A stretch of DNA of 64,000 nucleotides, taken from Streptomyces sp. ERV7 (GTDB lineage: Bacteria; Actinomycetota; Actinomycetes; Streptomycetales; Streptomycetaceae). The position numbers were made by a program, and so were the translations under genes. Position 1 is the stretch's first letter; each line of letters starts with the position of its first letter. Under the pieces are notes generated by a model that was not told the origin of the DNA, searched no databases, and saw only the letters and a program-made list of their open reading frames with translations. Of this stretch, positions 36,898 through 46,026 are shown in pieces. Where the stretch lies: the NCBI RefSeq assembly GCF_001653515.1, contig NZ_LYOY01000029.1, positions 620,001-684,000 on the forward strand. The letters are read 5' to 3'.

Positions 36898-37797
36898 CTA
36901 GCGCCCGCGCAGGCGGCCCGCCTGCTTCAGGGCGCGCCGGCCGAACGCGGCGAGCGCGGGCCGCTCCCGTACGAACCCGTGCGCGCGGCGGGACGGCTCG
37001 CGGCCCAGCCAGTGCAGTGCGGCCCCGGCCCCCGGCCGCACCGCGGCGCCCTCGTACACCGGGATCTCCCCGGTCTTCAGGGCGTCCTTGTACTCGGCGG
37101 CGCCCCGCCCCAGGTCGAGGACCCCGATCCCGGCCGCGGCCGCCGCGCGCGCCATCCGCAGATGCAGGACGAGGCCGGGCGAGTACTTGGCGAACTCCGG
37201 GTCGTAGGAGGGGAACCAGCACGAGAGCAGCGTGCGCGAGCGCAGCCCGAAGTGGGCGGCGACCGGGCGGTCCGCCGCATAGAGCACGGACAGGACGCCG
37301 GAGCAGCCGGGCGCATCCGTGTGCGCGAGGTAGCGCACCAGGGTGCTGATCCACTCCTGGGCGAACCGGTCGCGGCGGCCGGTGCGGCGGTACTGCGCGG
37401 ACTTCCACTCCATCAGCTGCCGCAGCGCCGCCGGATCGCGCTCGTCGAAGACGAACCGCACCTCGCCCGCCTGCCGCCCGAGCCTGCGCTCCTTGGCGGC
37501 GGTGGTGCGGAAGAACTTGGGCGAGCGCTCGCGCAGCCCGCTCTCGTACGCCTCGTACCCCGCGCCGACGTCGACGACGAAGGAGGGGTACGAGGCGGCC
37601 GCGCCCGGGGTGAACAGCGTCTGCCCGGCCTCCAGGTTGTCGAACTCCCAGGCGGAGAGGGCGCAGGCGCGCAGCAGCTCCCGGGCGTCCGGCCCGGCTT
37701 CCGGCCCGGCGACGATCCCCTGGCAGTCGGAGACGCCGAACCCGATGGCCCGCCCCCGCCCGAACCGGCCCTTCTCGAAGGTCCCCGGACTCCCCCC
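36898..37797 (-). pseudogene. FemAB/BioF2-like acyltransferase, 5'-truncated
   Basis: The open frame runs from just after a TGA at 37798-37800 to the stop at 36898 and reads FEKGRFGRGRAIGFGVSDCQGIVAGPE...SYPSFVVDVGAGYEAYESGLRERSPKFFRTTAAKERRLGR, then MRFVFDERDPAALRQLMEWKSAQYRRTGRRDRF and a C-terminal GNAT core (GVLSVLYAADRPVAAHFGLRSRTLLSCWFPSYDPEFAKYSPG). This is the CelD/FemAB-like GNAT family seen in polysaccharide clusters. The first roughly 90 residues are missing; the sequence changes to an ABC ATPase on the other strand at about 37780-37795. Confidence 0.78.
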
Positions 37798-38525
37798 TCA
37801 TCACCTTCGACAACGTCACCAAGCGCTTCGGCTCCACCACGGTCCTCGACGACCTGTGCTTCTCGGTGCGGCCGGGCCGGCACGTCACGCTGATCGGCCC
37901 CTCCGGCTCCGGCAAGACCACGATCCTGCGGCTGCTGATGACCCTGGAGACACCCGACTCCGGGACGATCCAGGTCAATGGGGACCGGCTGTTTCCGGCC
38001 GCCGAGAGAGAGCGCCGCGAGGCCCGCAAGAAGATCGGGATGGTCTTCCAGCAGTTCAACCTCTTCCCCAACATGACCGTGCTCAGGAACCTCACCGAGG
38101 CGCCGGTCCGGGTGCTCGGCCTCTCGCCCGACGAGGCCGAGCAGCGGGCGAGGGACCTGCTGGACCTGGTGGGGCTCGCCGACCGCACCGACGCCAGGCC
38201 CTCCCAGCTCTCCGGCGGTCAGCAGCAGCGGGTGGCGATCGCGCGGGCCCTCGCGATGCGGCCCCAGGTGCTGCTTCTCGACGAGGTGACCTCCGCGCTC
38301 GACCCGGAGCTGGTGGCCGGAGTCCTCGACGTACTGCGGGACATCGCGACCACGACGGACATCACCATGCTGTGCGTCACCCACGAGATGAACTTCGCGC
38401 GCGATATCTCGGACGAGGTCATGATGTTCGATTCCGGGAAGGTCATCGAGTCGGGTCCGCCGGAAAAAATCTTCTCGGGGGCAGAGCACGAACGCACGCG
38501 CGAGTTCCTGGGCGCGGTGCTCTGA
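37794..38525 (+). pseudogene. EhuA-like amino-acid/ectoine ABC ATPase, start lost
   Basis: From PLITFDNVTKRFGSTTVLDDLCFSVRPGRHVTLIGPSGSGKTTILRLL the frame is a standard polar amino-acid-type ATPase: Walker A GPSGSGKTT, Q-loop GMVFQQFNLFPN, signature LSGGQQQRVAIARAL, Walker B VLLLDEVTSALDPE, His-switch VTHEMNFARD. It closely follows EhuA of ectoine uptake. No ATG/GTG/TTG with a ribosome site lies before the first strand; the first in-frame start, GTG 37866, would cut into the domain. Permease and binding-protein genes expected upstream are absent. Confidence 0.75.
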
Positions 38526-38570
38526 CCTCAGCTTCCGGCCAGAGACCCTGCCTCTGGCATATGTCACGCG

Positions 38571-38602
38571 GATGCGCCCCAGCTTATGGGCCGGGGCGCA
38601 TC
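38571..38602 (+). terminator. Hairpin after the ABC ATPase
   Basis: A perfect 10-bp stem GATGCGCCCC / GGGGCGCATC (38571-38580, 38593-38602) with a 12-nt loop lies 45 bp past the ATPase stop, ahead of the IclR gene. Confidence 0.65.
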
Positions 38603-38702
38603 ATCAATCTCGTCAACACCCCCACCGGAAACGGGTCTTGGCGGTTATCGTGGAACGGTGAAGCTGTCCACCTTCGCAGCCTCGACCTGCTAGGGGGAAA
38701 CC

Positions 38703-39461
38703 GTGGCGCTGAAGCCCGAGCCGACCGCGCCGTTCCACTCGGTGCAGTACGCCTTCCGCGTCCTGGAGACGATCTCCAAGCACGCAGGCGGAGTGACGGA
38801 CGTCCAGATCGCACGAGAGACCGGTCTGCCGACCGCGCACCTCGCCTCCCTTCTCCTCATGCTCCGCTGCGAGGGCTATGTGGAACAGGTCGCCGACGGC
38901 GCGTATGTGATCGGCGACTCCACCGTCCTGCTGGGCTCCGGCGTGGTGCGCCAGCAGGCCCTGGAGGCCCAGCTCCAGAGCACGCTGACCGAACTGCGCG
39001 ACTCGGTCGGCGCGGCGGTCTACATCAGCCGGTACATCGACGGCGAAGTGAAGATCACGCAGTACGCGGACGGCCCCCGCGCACCGAAGGTGAACGAGTG
39101 GGTGGACTTCCGCTCGGCGGCCCACGCCAGCGCCGTCGGCAAGTGCCTGCTCACCCAGCTCGACCAGAACGGGCGGCGCGACCACCTCTCGCGCCACAAG
39201 ATCGCCCGGCTCACCTCGCGGACCATCACCAACGAGCGCGTGCTCTTCAGCAAGCTGGACAGCCAGCCCGCGACGGTCCCGGTCCTCGACCTCCAGGAGT
39301 ACGCGGTGGGCACGGTCTGCGCGGCCGTTCCGCTCACGGCGGGCTCGGCGGTCGGCTGCCTGGCACTCTCCCTGCCGATCGAGCACGCCCACCGGCTGCG
39401 CTCGGCGGCGGACACCCTGAACCGGCGGGCGGCCCCGGTGGTGCTCTCGCTGGCGATCTAG
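38703..39461 (+). CDS. IclR-family regulator
   Basis: The N-terminal winged helix (SVQYAFRVLETISKHAGGVTDVQIARETGLPTAHLASLLLMLRCEGYVEQ) is followed by the IclR effector domain, with AVGKCLLTQL and YAVGTVCAAVPLTAGSAVGCLALSLP. Length 252 is standard. GTG 38703 follows GGGGGAAACC. It stands alone after a terminator, so its targets are not evident. tRNA-Lys is next. Confidence 0.88.
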   Translation: MALKPEPTAPFHSVQYAFRVLETISKHAGGVTDVQIARETGLPTAHLASLLLMLRCEGYVEQVADGAYVIGDSTVLLGSGVVRQQALEAQLQSTLTELRDSVGAAVYISRYIDGEVKITQYADGPRAPKVNEWVDFRSAAHASAVGKCLLTQLDQNGRRDHLSRHKIARLTSRTITNERVLFSKLDSQPATVPVLDLQEYAVGTVCAAVPLTAGSAVGCLALSLPIEHAHRLRSAADTLNRRAAPVVLSLAI

Positions 39462-39534
39462 GCGTGTCGTTTCCGTAATCCGCCGGGTGGCAGGAGCACC
39501 CCGGCGGACCAGGTAGTATTTTCTCTGTCAGCAG

Positions 39535-39608
39535 GCGCCGCTAGCTCAGTTGGTTAGAGCAGCTGACTCTTAATCAGCGGGTCCGGGGTTCGAGTCCCTG
39601 GCGGCGCA
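39535..39608 (+). tRNA. tRNA-Lys (CTT)
   Basis: Full cloverleaf: acceptor GCGCCGC (39535-39541) with GCGGCGC (39601-39607), discriminator A, D arm GCTCAGTTGGTTAGAGC, anticodon loop ACTCTTAATC with CTT, and T arm GGGGTTCGAGTCCC. CCA is not encoded. A strong terminator follows directly. I see no duplicated 3' end that would mark an att site. Confidence 0.97.
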
Positions 39609-39614
39609 CAGACA

Positions 39615-39650
39615 GCAAGAAGCCCTTCGCGAAAGCGGAGGGCTTCTTGC
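39615..39650 (+). terminator. tRNA-Lys terminator
   Basis: A 16-bp stem (39615-39630, 39635-39650, one G-T pair) with a GAAA tetraloop lies 6 bp after the tRNA. Confidence 0.85.
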
Positions 39651-39723
39651 GTTGTCCCCTACATGTTTCCGGCCCACGGCGAACACGCTTGGCGGACCGC
39701 CATGGGCGAGTAATGCTGATTAC

Positions 39724-40275
39724 ATGATTACAGCCGAACAGCACGAGCAGCTTCGCGGCTGGTTCTCCGGCCGCATCCCGGACGGACTCTTCGAGCGTCT
39801 GGTCGAGGTCGCCGTCGACCGCGAGGAGATCACCGTCGTCGGGCGCATCCCCGAGCCGAAGCTCGCGGACGACGCCTCCCCCGCCGAGCGCACCGCCGCC
39901 CTCGACGGCCGTATCGAGGAGTTCCGCGAGCGCACCCGTGACGAGCGGATCGCCGTGGCCCGCGAGGCCGAGCACCGCTATGGGCGAAAGGTGTCATGGG
40001 GCGCCGAGTGCGGCGGCCGGCGGGCGATGTTCACCCAGGTCTCGGCCCCCGTGATGACCCGGCTCCGCCAGCCCGAACGCCAGGTCCTGGACACCCTGGT
40101 GGCCGGCGGGGTGGCCCGCAGCCGCAGCGAGGCCCTTGCCTGGTGCGTACGGCTCGTACAGAGTCACACCGACGACTGGCTCGGGGAGCTGCGCGACTCC
40201 CTGGAGCGGGTACGGGAAGTCCGCGCCCAGGGGCCCGACCGCGCGTCGGGGCCCGCCGAGGAGGAAAACGCATGA
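39724..40275 (+). CDS. Uncharacterised helical protein next to globin
   Basis: The 183-residue protein is rich in Arg/Glu helices (ERTRDERIAVAREAEHRYGRKVSWGAE, MTRLRQPERQVLDTLVAGGVARSRSEALAWCVRLV). The LVAGGVARSRSEALAWCVR segment resembles a ribbon-helix-helix half, so a small DNA-binding role is possible but unproven. Its TGA overlaps the haemoglobin start (GCATGA), so they are one transcription unit. Confidence 0.6.
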   Translation: MITAEQHEQLRGWFSGRIPDGLFERLVEVAVDREEITVVGRIPEPKLADDASPAERTAALDGRIEEFRERTRDERIAVAREAEHRYGRKVSWGAECGGRRAMFTQVSAPVMTRLRQPERQVLDTLVAGGVARSRSEALAWCVRLVQSHTDDWLGELRDSLERVREVRAQGPDRASGPAEEENA

Positions 40276-40754
40276 GCGACGCTCCGGGGATCCCCAGCGT
40301 CTACGAGTGGATGGGCGGCCAGGAGGCACTGGACCGCCTGACCGAGGTCTTCTACGGGCATGTGCACAAGGACCCGGTCCTGGCGCCCGTGTTCGCGACC
40401 GCCCCGCCCGAGCACGCCCACCACGTGGCGGTCTGGCTGGCCGAGGTCTTCGGCGGCCCCGCCGACTACACCGCGGCCCACGGCGGCCACGACCACATGG
40501 CCGGGCGCCATCTGGGCCGCGGCATCACCGAGGCGCAGCGGCGGCGCTGGATCGCCCTGCTGATGGACACGGCGGACGAGGTGGGACTGCCGGACGACCC
40601 GGAGTTCCGGGCGGTGTTCGCGTACTACATCGAGTGGGGCACGCGGATGGCGCTGGTCTACTCCGGCCCCAACCCGCCGCCGGTGGAGGGGACGGGGGCG
40701 ACGGTACCGAAGTGGGGCTGGAACCAGACCCCGCCGTGGGTACCGAAGGGCTAG
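40272..40754 (+). CDS. glbO: Group II truncated haemoglobin (GlbO-like)
   Basis: A small haem protein for oxygen/NO handling in the cytoplasm. SVYEWMGGQEALDRLTEVFYGHVHKDPVLAPVF covers helices A-B-C, HAHHVAVWLAEVFGGPADYT holds the proximal-histidine region, and WIALLMDTADEVGLPDDPEFRAVFAYYIEWGTRMA is G-H. The tail GATVPKWGWNQTPPWVPKG is a common actinobacterial extension. Length 160. It overlaps the upstream gene by 4 nt. Confidence 0.88.
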   Translation: MSDAPGIPSVYEWMGGQEALDRLTEVFYGHVHKDPVLAPVFATAPPEHAHHVAVWLAEVFGGPADYTAAHGGHDHMAGRHLGRGITEAQRRRWIALLMDTADEVGLPDDPEFRAVFAYYIEWGTRMALVYSGPNPPPVEGTGATVPKWGWNQTPPWVPKG

Positions 40755-40796
40755 CCTCCGGCCCGCTCGCATGCAACCTCTCTGACGGACCGTCAC

Positions 40797-40828
40797 TACG
40801 GCCCCTCCGGACTTCCGGAGGGGCCGTA
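40797..40828 (+). terminator. Hairpin terminator after glbO
   Basis: A perfect 14-bp stem (TACGGCCCCTCCGG, 40797-40810, with 40815-40828) and ACTT loop lie 42 bp past the stop. Confidence 0.85.
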
Positions 40829-40886
40829 CGCATGTCTTATACATTCGTTCTAGACAGTCGTATTAAACAACCGTACAGTTCCTGTC

Positions 40887-42392
40887 ATGACGCACTCGCC
40901 GAGCACGAACCTCCGCGCGGGCCGCAAGGAATGGACCGCCTTCGTCGTCCTCCTGCTGCCGCTCCTCCTGGTCTCCATGGACGTCTCCGTCCTCTACTTC
41001 GCGATCCCCTCCATCACCCGCGAGCTGGACCCGAGCGCCACGCAGCAGCTGTGGATCTTCGACATCTACGCCTTCGCGCTCGCCGGGCTGCTGATCACGA
41101 TGGGCTCGCTCGGCGACCGGATCGGCCGCCGCAAGCTGCTCCTGATCGGGGCGGCGGCCTTCGGCCTCGCCTCGGTGACGGCGGCGTACGCGACCAGCGC
41201 CGAGATGCTGATCGCCGCCCGCGCCCTGCTCGGTGTCGGCGGCGCGACCCTGATGCCCTCCACCATGGGCCTGGTCCGCAGCATGTTCCGCGACGACAGG
41301 CAGCGCGGCCAGGCGATCGGCATCTGGTCCGGCGCCATGGCGGGCGGCATCGCCCTCGGCTCGGTGATGAGCGGAGTGATGCTGGAGCACTTCTGGTGGG
41401 GCTCGGTCTTCCTGATCAACGTGCCCGCGATGCTGCTCCTGCTGGTCCTCGTCCCGGTCCTGGTCCCCGAGTTCAAGGACCCGGCGCCCGGCAGGTTCGA
41501 CCTGCTGAGCGTGCCGCTGTCGATGGGCGCGGTGCTGCCGGTGGTCTACGGGCTCAAGGAGTTCGCCGCCGAGGGCTTCAGCGCGGCGCGGCTGGCGTCG
41601 GTGGCCGCGGGCCTCGCGATCGGCTGGGTCTTCGTCCGCCGCCAGCGCACCAAGCGGGACGCGATGATCAGCCGTGAGCTCTTCCGCGACCGGGTCTTCG
41701 GCGCCGGGATCGCGCTCAACGCCGTCGCCGCCTTCGCGATGCTGGGCTCGGCGTACTTCACCACGCAGTACCTCCAGTCGGTGCTCGGCATGGGCACCAT
41801 GGAGGCGGCGCTGTGGTCGATGGCTCCCTCGCTCGCGGTGGGCATCGCGGCCCCGACGGCCACGGCCGTGGCGGCCAAGGCGGGCAAGGCCCCGGTCATC
41901 ACGGCCGGCTTCGTGATCGGCTCGGCCGGCTACGGCGTCCTCGCCCTCACCGGCACCGACTCCCTCTGGCTCCTGCTGACCGGCGCGGCGGTGACCGCCA
42001 GCGGGATCGTCATGGTGATGGCGCTCGTCTCGGACATGGCGCTGGCCTCGGCCCCGGCCGAGAAGGCGAGCTCGGCGGCCTCGCTCCTGGAGACCGGCCA
42101 GGAGTTCGGCGGCGCGCTCGGCATGGCGGTCCTCGGCTCGGTCGGCACCGCGGTCTACCGCTCCGACATGCCCGACTCGGCCCCGCCCGCCGCCCGCGAG
42201 ACCCTGGGCGCGGCCGTCGCGAGCACCGACGACGCCCTGGAGACGACCGCCCGCGAGGCCTTCGTCCACGGCATGCAGTACGCGGCGATCGGCGGGACGG
42301 CGCTGCTCCTGGTCACGGCGGGGGTGGCGGTGGCCATGCTGCGGCGGGCGCGGGTGGCGCCGGAGGCGCCGGAGAGCGAGCTTGTGGCGTAA
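40887..42392 (+). CDS. MFS efflux pump, DHA2 (14-TM) type
   Basis: A proton-driven multidrug pump close to SmvA/QacA. MDVSVLYFAIPSI (TM1, acidic residue), motif A MGSLGDRIGRRKLLLIG, ARALLGVGGATLMPSTMGLVR, and motif C GIALGSVMSGVML are present. Length 501. ATG 40887 has no strong SD. The 58-bp gap before it carries AT-rich GTTCTAGACAGTCGTATTAA, which looks like a repressor site, but no TetR gene adjoins. Confidence 0.87.
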   Translation: MTHSPSTNLRAGRKEWTAFVVLLLPLLLVSMDVSVLYFAIPSITRELDPSATQQLWIFDIYAFALAGLLITMGSLGDRIGRRKLLLIGAAAFGLASVTAAYATSAEMLIAARALLGVGGATLMPSTMGLVRSMFRDDRQRGQAIGIWSGAMAGGIALGSVMSGVMLEHFWWGSVFLINVPAMLLLLVLVPVLVPEFKDPAPGRFDLLSVPLSMGAVLPVVYGLKEFAAEGFSAARLASVAAGLAIGWVFVRRQRTKRDAMISRELFRDRVFGAGIALNAVAAFAMLGSAYFTTQYLQSVLGMGTMEAALWSMAPSLAVGIAAPTATAVAAKAGKAPVITAGFVIGSAGYGVLALTGTDSLWLLLTGAAVTASGIVMVMALVSDMALASAPAEKASSAASLLETGQEFGGALGMAVLGSVGTAVYRSDMPDSAPPAARETLGAAVASTDDALETTAREAFVHGMQYAAIGGTALLLVTAGVAVAMLRRARVAPEAPESELVA

Positions 42393-42404
42393 CCCCTTTT
42401 CGGG

Positions 42405-42450
42405 CCCGGACTCCACCTGCGGGCCGGTGGGGGCTGGTCGCGCAGTTCAT
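42405..42450. repeat. Truncated REP-like element fused to yaaA leader
   Basis: CCACCTGCGGGCCGGTGGGGGCTGGTCGCGCAGTTC is the left half of a reverse REP-like unit. It stops after GCGCAGTTC and yaaA's AAGGAG ribosome site begins 9 bp later; the CCCCGCGCCCC half is missing. Confidence 0.7.
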
Positions 42451-42465
42451 CCCCAAGGAGACCCC

Positions 42466-43265
42466 GTGCTCGTGCTGCTGCCCCCCTCCGAAGGAAAGGC
42501 CGACGGGGGGCGCGGAACCCCCCTCAAGGAGGAGGCGCTGTCGCTGCCGGGGCTGCGCCCCGCCCGTACCGCCGTCCTCGACGAGCTCGTCGAGCTGTGC
42601 CTCGGGGACGAGGAGAAGGCCCGAGAGGTGCTCGGCCTCAGCGAGGGCCTGCGCGGCGAAGTCGCCAAGAACGCCGAACTGCGCACCGCCGCCACCCGCC
42701 CCGCCGGCGAGATCTACACCGGCGTCCTCTACGACGCCCTCGGCCTCGCCACCCTGGACCCCGCCGCCAAGCGCCGCGCCGCCAAGTCGCTGCTCGTCTT
42801 CTCCGGCCTGTGGGGCGCCGTCCGCACCACCGACCGCATCCCCTCGTACCGCTGCTCGATGGGCGTGAAGCTGCCGGGACTCGGCGCGTTGGGGGCGTAC
42901 TGGCGCGGCGTCATGGACCCGGTCATGACCGAGGCCGCCGGCACCGGCCTCGTCCTCGACCTGCGCTCGTCCGCGTACGCCGCCGCCTGGAAGCCCAAGG
43001 GCGAGGTCGCCGGGCGGACCGCGACCGTACGCGTACTGCACTCCCAGATCATCGACGGCGTCGAGAAGCGCTCGGTGGTCAGCCACTTCAACAAGGCCAC
43101 GAAGGGGCGGCTCGTACGCGACCTGCTGCTGGCGGGGGCCGCCCCCCCGACCCGGCGCGGCTCGTGGAGGCCCTGCGCGACCTCGGGTACGCGGTGGAGT
43201 GCGCCCCGCCCGCCAAGGCGGGCAAGCCGTGGGCGCTGGACGTGGTCGTGGAGCAGATCCACTGA
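42466..43265 (+). CDS. yaaA: YaaA-like peroxide-stress protein, frameshifted near the 3' end
   Basis: YaaA/DUF328 proteins lower free iron and protect DNA during peroxide stress. VLVLLPPSEGKADGGRG is the N-terminal signature, KSLLVFSGLWGAVRTTDRIPSYRCSMGVKLPGLGALGAYWR the middle, and SHFNKATKGRLVRDLLLAG the end. The frame breaks in a 7-C run at 43142-43148; adding one C restores PDPARLVEALRDLGYAVECAPPAKAGKPWALDVVVEQIH to TGA 43265. A homopolymer error is the simplest reading. GTG 42466 follows AAGGAG. Confidence 0.8.
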
Positions 43266-43356
43266 GGTTCCGCTGAGGATCCACTGAGGACAACAGCCTA
43301 TTGCGCAGGGTGCAACGCTCGTTGCGCCCCGCGATAGCGCCCGGCAGGATGCCCGT

Positions 43357-43971
43357 ATGACCTCCGTCCTGGACCTCGCCCCCGTCGTCCCCGTGGTCGT
43401 CCTGGACGACCCCGCCGACGCCGTACCACTCGCGCGGGCCCTGGTGGCGGGCGGGCTGCCGGCGATCGAGGTGACCCTGCGGACGCCCGCCGCGCTCGAC
43501 GCGATCCGGGCGATCGCGGACGGCGTACCGGAGGCGGTGGTGGGGGCCGGGACCGTGGTGTCGGCCGCCGGGGTCGAGGACGCCGTGGCGGCCGGGGCGC
43601 GCTTCCTGGTCAGCCCGGGCTGGACCGGCGGCCTCCTCGACGCGATGACCGCGTCCGGGCTCCCGTTCCTGCCCGGGGTCGCGACCGCCTCAGAGGTGGT
43701 GGCGCTCCTGGAGCGCGGGGTCCGCGAGATGAAGTTCTTCCCCGCCGAGGCGGCGGGCGGCACGGCCTACCTCAAGTCGCTGGCCGGGCCGCTCCCCGGC
43801 GCCCGCTTCTGCCCCACCGGCGGCATCTCGCTCGCCTCGGCGCCGGACTATCTGGCCCTGCCGAACGTGGGGTGCGTCGGGGGGACGTGGATGCTGCCCC
43901 CGGACGCCCTGGCCGCGCGGGACTGGGGGCGGGTGGAGGCACTGGCGCGCGAGGCAGCGGGGTTGCGCTGA
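43357..43971 (+). CDS. eda: KDPG/KHG aldolase
   Basis: Class I aldolase of the Entner-Doudoroff and related acid pathways. PAIEVTLRTPAALDAI has the catalytic glutamate, VVGAGTVVSAAGVEDAVAAGARFLVSPG the phosphate loop, and REMKFFPAEAAGG the Schiff-base lysine. FCPTGGISLASAPDYLALPNVGCVGGTW completes the barrel. Length 204 is standard. It stands alone between yaaA and the convergent RNase H gene. Confidence 0.9.
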   Translation: MTSVLDLAPVVPVVVLDDPADAVPLARALVAGGLPAIEVTLRTPAALDAIRAIADGVPEAVVGAGTVVSAAGVEDAVAAGARFLVSPGWTGGLLDAMTASGLPFLPGVATASEVVALLERGVREMKFFPAEAAGGTAYLKSLAGPLPGARFCPTGGISLASAPDYLALPNVGCVGGTWMLPPDALAARDWGRVEALAREAAGLR

Positions 43972-44034
43972 GTCTTTCGGCCGCGGGCCGTCGGCGGCTG
44001 GTCAGCCACCCACGGCCCGCGGCCGACACCGCCC

Positions 44035-45283
44035 TCAGCGCAAGTGACCCGTGTCGTTCAGCAGCCTCACGGACGCGTTGCCGTCGCCGTAGTACGCCAC
44101 CGCCGACAGCGACGCCGCCGACAGCTCCATCCGGAACAGCGACTCCGGCGGGGCGCCCAGGGCGAGGCGGACCAGGGTCTTGACCGGGGTCACATGCGTG
44201 ACCAGCAGGACCGTACGGCCCGCGTACGCCGTGAGCAGCCGGTCGCGGGCCGCCGAGACGCGCCGCGACACCGTCGCGAAGCTCTCGCCGCCGCCGGTCG
44301 GCGCGGCCTTGGGCGAGGCGAGCCAGGCGTCGAGGTCGGCGCCGTAGCGCTCGCGCACCTCGGCGAAGGTCAGCCCCTCCCACGCCCCGAAGTCCGTCTC
44401 GCGCAGGCCTTCCTCGACCGCGACGTCCAGACCGAGGCGTGCCGCGACCGCCGCCGCCGTCTCGCGGCAGCGCCGCAGCGGGGACGAGACGACCGCCTGG
44501 ATCGTGCCCCGGGCCGCGAGCGCCGCGGCGACCTGGTCGGCCTGGCGCCGGCCCGCCGCCGAGAGCTCCGGGTCGGTGCCGCCGCTGCCGGAGAACCGCT
44601 TCTCGGGGGTCAGCGCCGTCTCGCCGTGCCGCAGCAGGACGAAGGTGGTGGGCGTGCCCAGGTCCGGCGCGCTCCACCCGGCGGCCGGGGCCGCGCCCGA
44701 ACTGCGGGCGGGGGCCGGGACGGTGGCGACCGGAGCGGCCGGGGCGGCCGACGCCAGCGCCGCCCGGGCCCGCGCCGCACCTGCCGACGCGTCCCCGACG
44801 ACCCGCGCCGCGTCCGTGTCGGCGGGGGCCCGAGGAGAGCGCCGCCGTGGACGCCGACGGCTCCCACTGCTTGCCGCGCTTGCCCGCGTCCATCGCCTCG
44901 TTGGCGAGCCGGTCCGCGTGCTTGTTCTTCTCGCGCGGGATCCACTCGTACGTGACCTGCGCGGGCGGCAGTACGCGCCCGGCCTCGGCCGCGAGCGGCT
45001 TCATGTCGGGGTGCTTGATCTTCCAGCGGCCCGACATCTGCTCGACGACCAGCTTGGAGTCCATCCGGACCCGGACCTTCGCGGCCGGGTCCAGGGCCTT
45101 GGCCGCCTTGAGCCCGGCGATCAGGCCCTTGTACTCGGCGACGTTGTTGGTCGCGACACCGATGTACTCCGCCGCCTCGGCCAGCGTCTCGCCCGTCGCC
45201 GGGTCGAGGACCACCGCGCCGTAACCGGCCGGACCCGGGTTGCCCCGGGAGCCGCCGTCGGCCTCGACAACGAACTGCCGCAC
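44035..45283 (-). CDS. RNase H - histidine phosphatase fusion, frameshifted in the linker
   Basis: Same architecture as Mycobacterium Rv2228c: an N-terminal RNase HI and a C-terminal CobC-like alpha-ribazole phosphatase. The RNase H acids are in FVVEADGGSRGNPG, TNNVAEYKGL, RVRMDSKLVVEQ and NKHADRLANEA. After EPSASTAA the frame shifts at a G5 run (44824-44828 on the plus strand); deleting one base leads to GDASAGAARARAALASAAPAAPVATVPAPA and then LLRHGETALTPEKRFSGSGG, RETDFGAWEGLTFAEV and VTHVTPVK. If real, the shift splits two enzymes. GTG 45283 overlaps the zinc-ribbon stop by one base. Confidence 0.82.
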
Positions 45284-46026
45284 TACAGACCCGACTCCGA
45301 CGTACGGACCAGGATGCGGCTGCAGTTCTCGCACCGCAGCACGGTGTCCGGGGACGCCGCCCTGACCGCGGTGACCTCGGTGATGTTGAGCTCCAGCCGG
45401 CAGCCCTCGCACTTGCGCTGGTAGAGCCGGGCCGCGCCGACGCCGCCCTGCTTCTCGCGCAGCTTGTCGTAGAGCTTCAGCAGGTCGGCGGGGATCACGC
45501 CCGCGACGACCTCGCGCTCCTTGGCCACGTCGGCGGCCTCGGCGTCGAGCTGCTGGGTCGCGGCGTCGCGGCGGGCGGTCGCCTCGTCGGTCCTCGACTG
45601 GACGGAGGAGACCCGCTCGGTCAGCTCGGCGGCCCGCTCCTGGGCGGACTCACGGCGCTCCATGACCTCCAGGACCACGTCCTCCAGGTCGCCCTGGCGC
45701 TTGGCCAGCGAGGCGATCTCGCGCTGGAGGGACTCCAGGTCCTTGGGGGACGAGACGGCGCCCGAGTCCAGGCGCTGCTGGTCGCGGGCGGCGCGCTGGC
45801 GGACCTGGTCGACGTCCTGCTCGGCCTTGGTCTGCTCGCGGGCGGTGTCGCTCTCCTCGGTCTGCGCGGCGACCAGCAGGTCGCGGAGCTGGATGAGGTC
45901 CTTGTTCAGCGAGTCGATCTCGGCGTGCTCGGGCAGCGACTTCCGCTTGTGGGCGAGCTGCGACAGGCGTACGTCGAGGGCCTGTACGTCGAGGAGGCGG
46001 ATCTGGTCGGCGGGCGCGGCGTTCAG
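45283..46026 (-). CDS. Coiled-coil protein with C4 zinc ribbon (CT398/DUF164 type)
   Basis: Residues 1-175 form a long coiled coil (SLNKDLIQLRDLLVAAQTEESDTAREQTKAEQDVDQVRQRAARDQQRLDSG...). The C-terminus holds CEGCRLELNITEV...LRCENCSRIL, four Cys for one zinc. It is conserved between nif3 and rnhA in actinobacteria; function unknown, perhaps nucleic-acid or partner binding. The only plausible start is CTG 46026, whose CTGA overlaps the nif3 stop. Confidence 0.83.
   Translation of the reverse strand: MNAAPADQIRLLDVQALDVRLSQLAHKRKSLPEHAEIDSLNKDLIQLRDLLVAAQTEESDTAREQTKAEQDVDQVRQRAARDQQRLDSGAVSSPKDLESLQREIASLAKRQGDLEDVVLEVMERRESAQERAAELTERVSSVQSRTDEATARRDAATQQLDAEAADVAKEREVVAGVIPADLLKLYDKLREKQGGVGAARLYQRKCEGCRLELNITEVTAVRAASPDTVLRCENCSRILVRTSESGL

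Noticed and set aside
39535..39608. tRNA-Lys as the attachment site of an integrated element
   Set aside because: No integrase, no repeated tRNA 3' end and ordinary core genes follow the tRNA.
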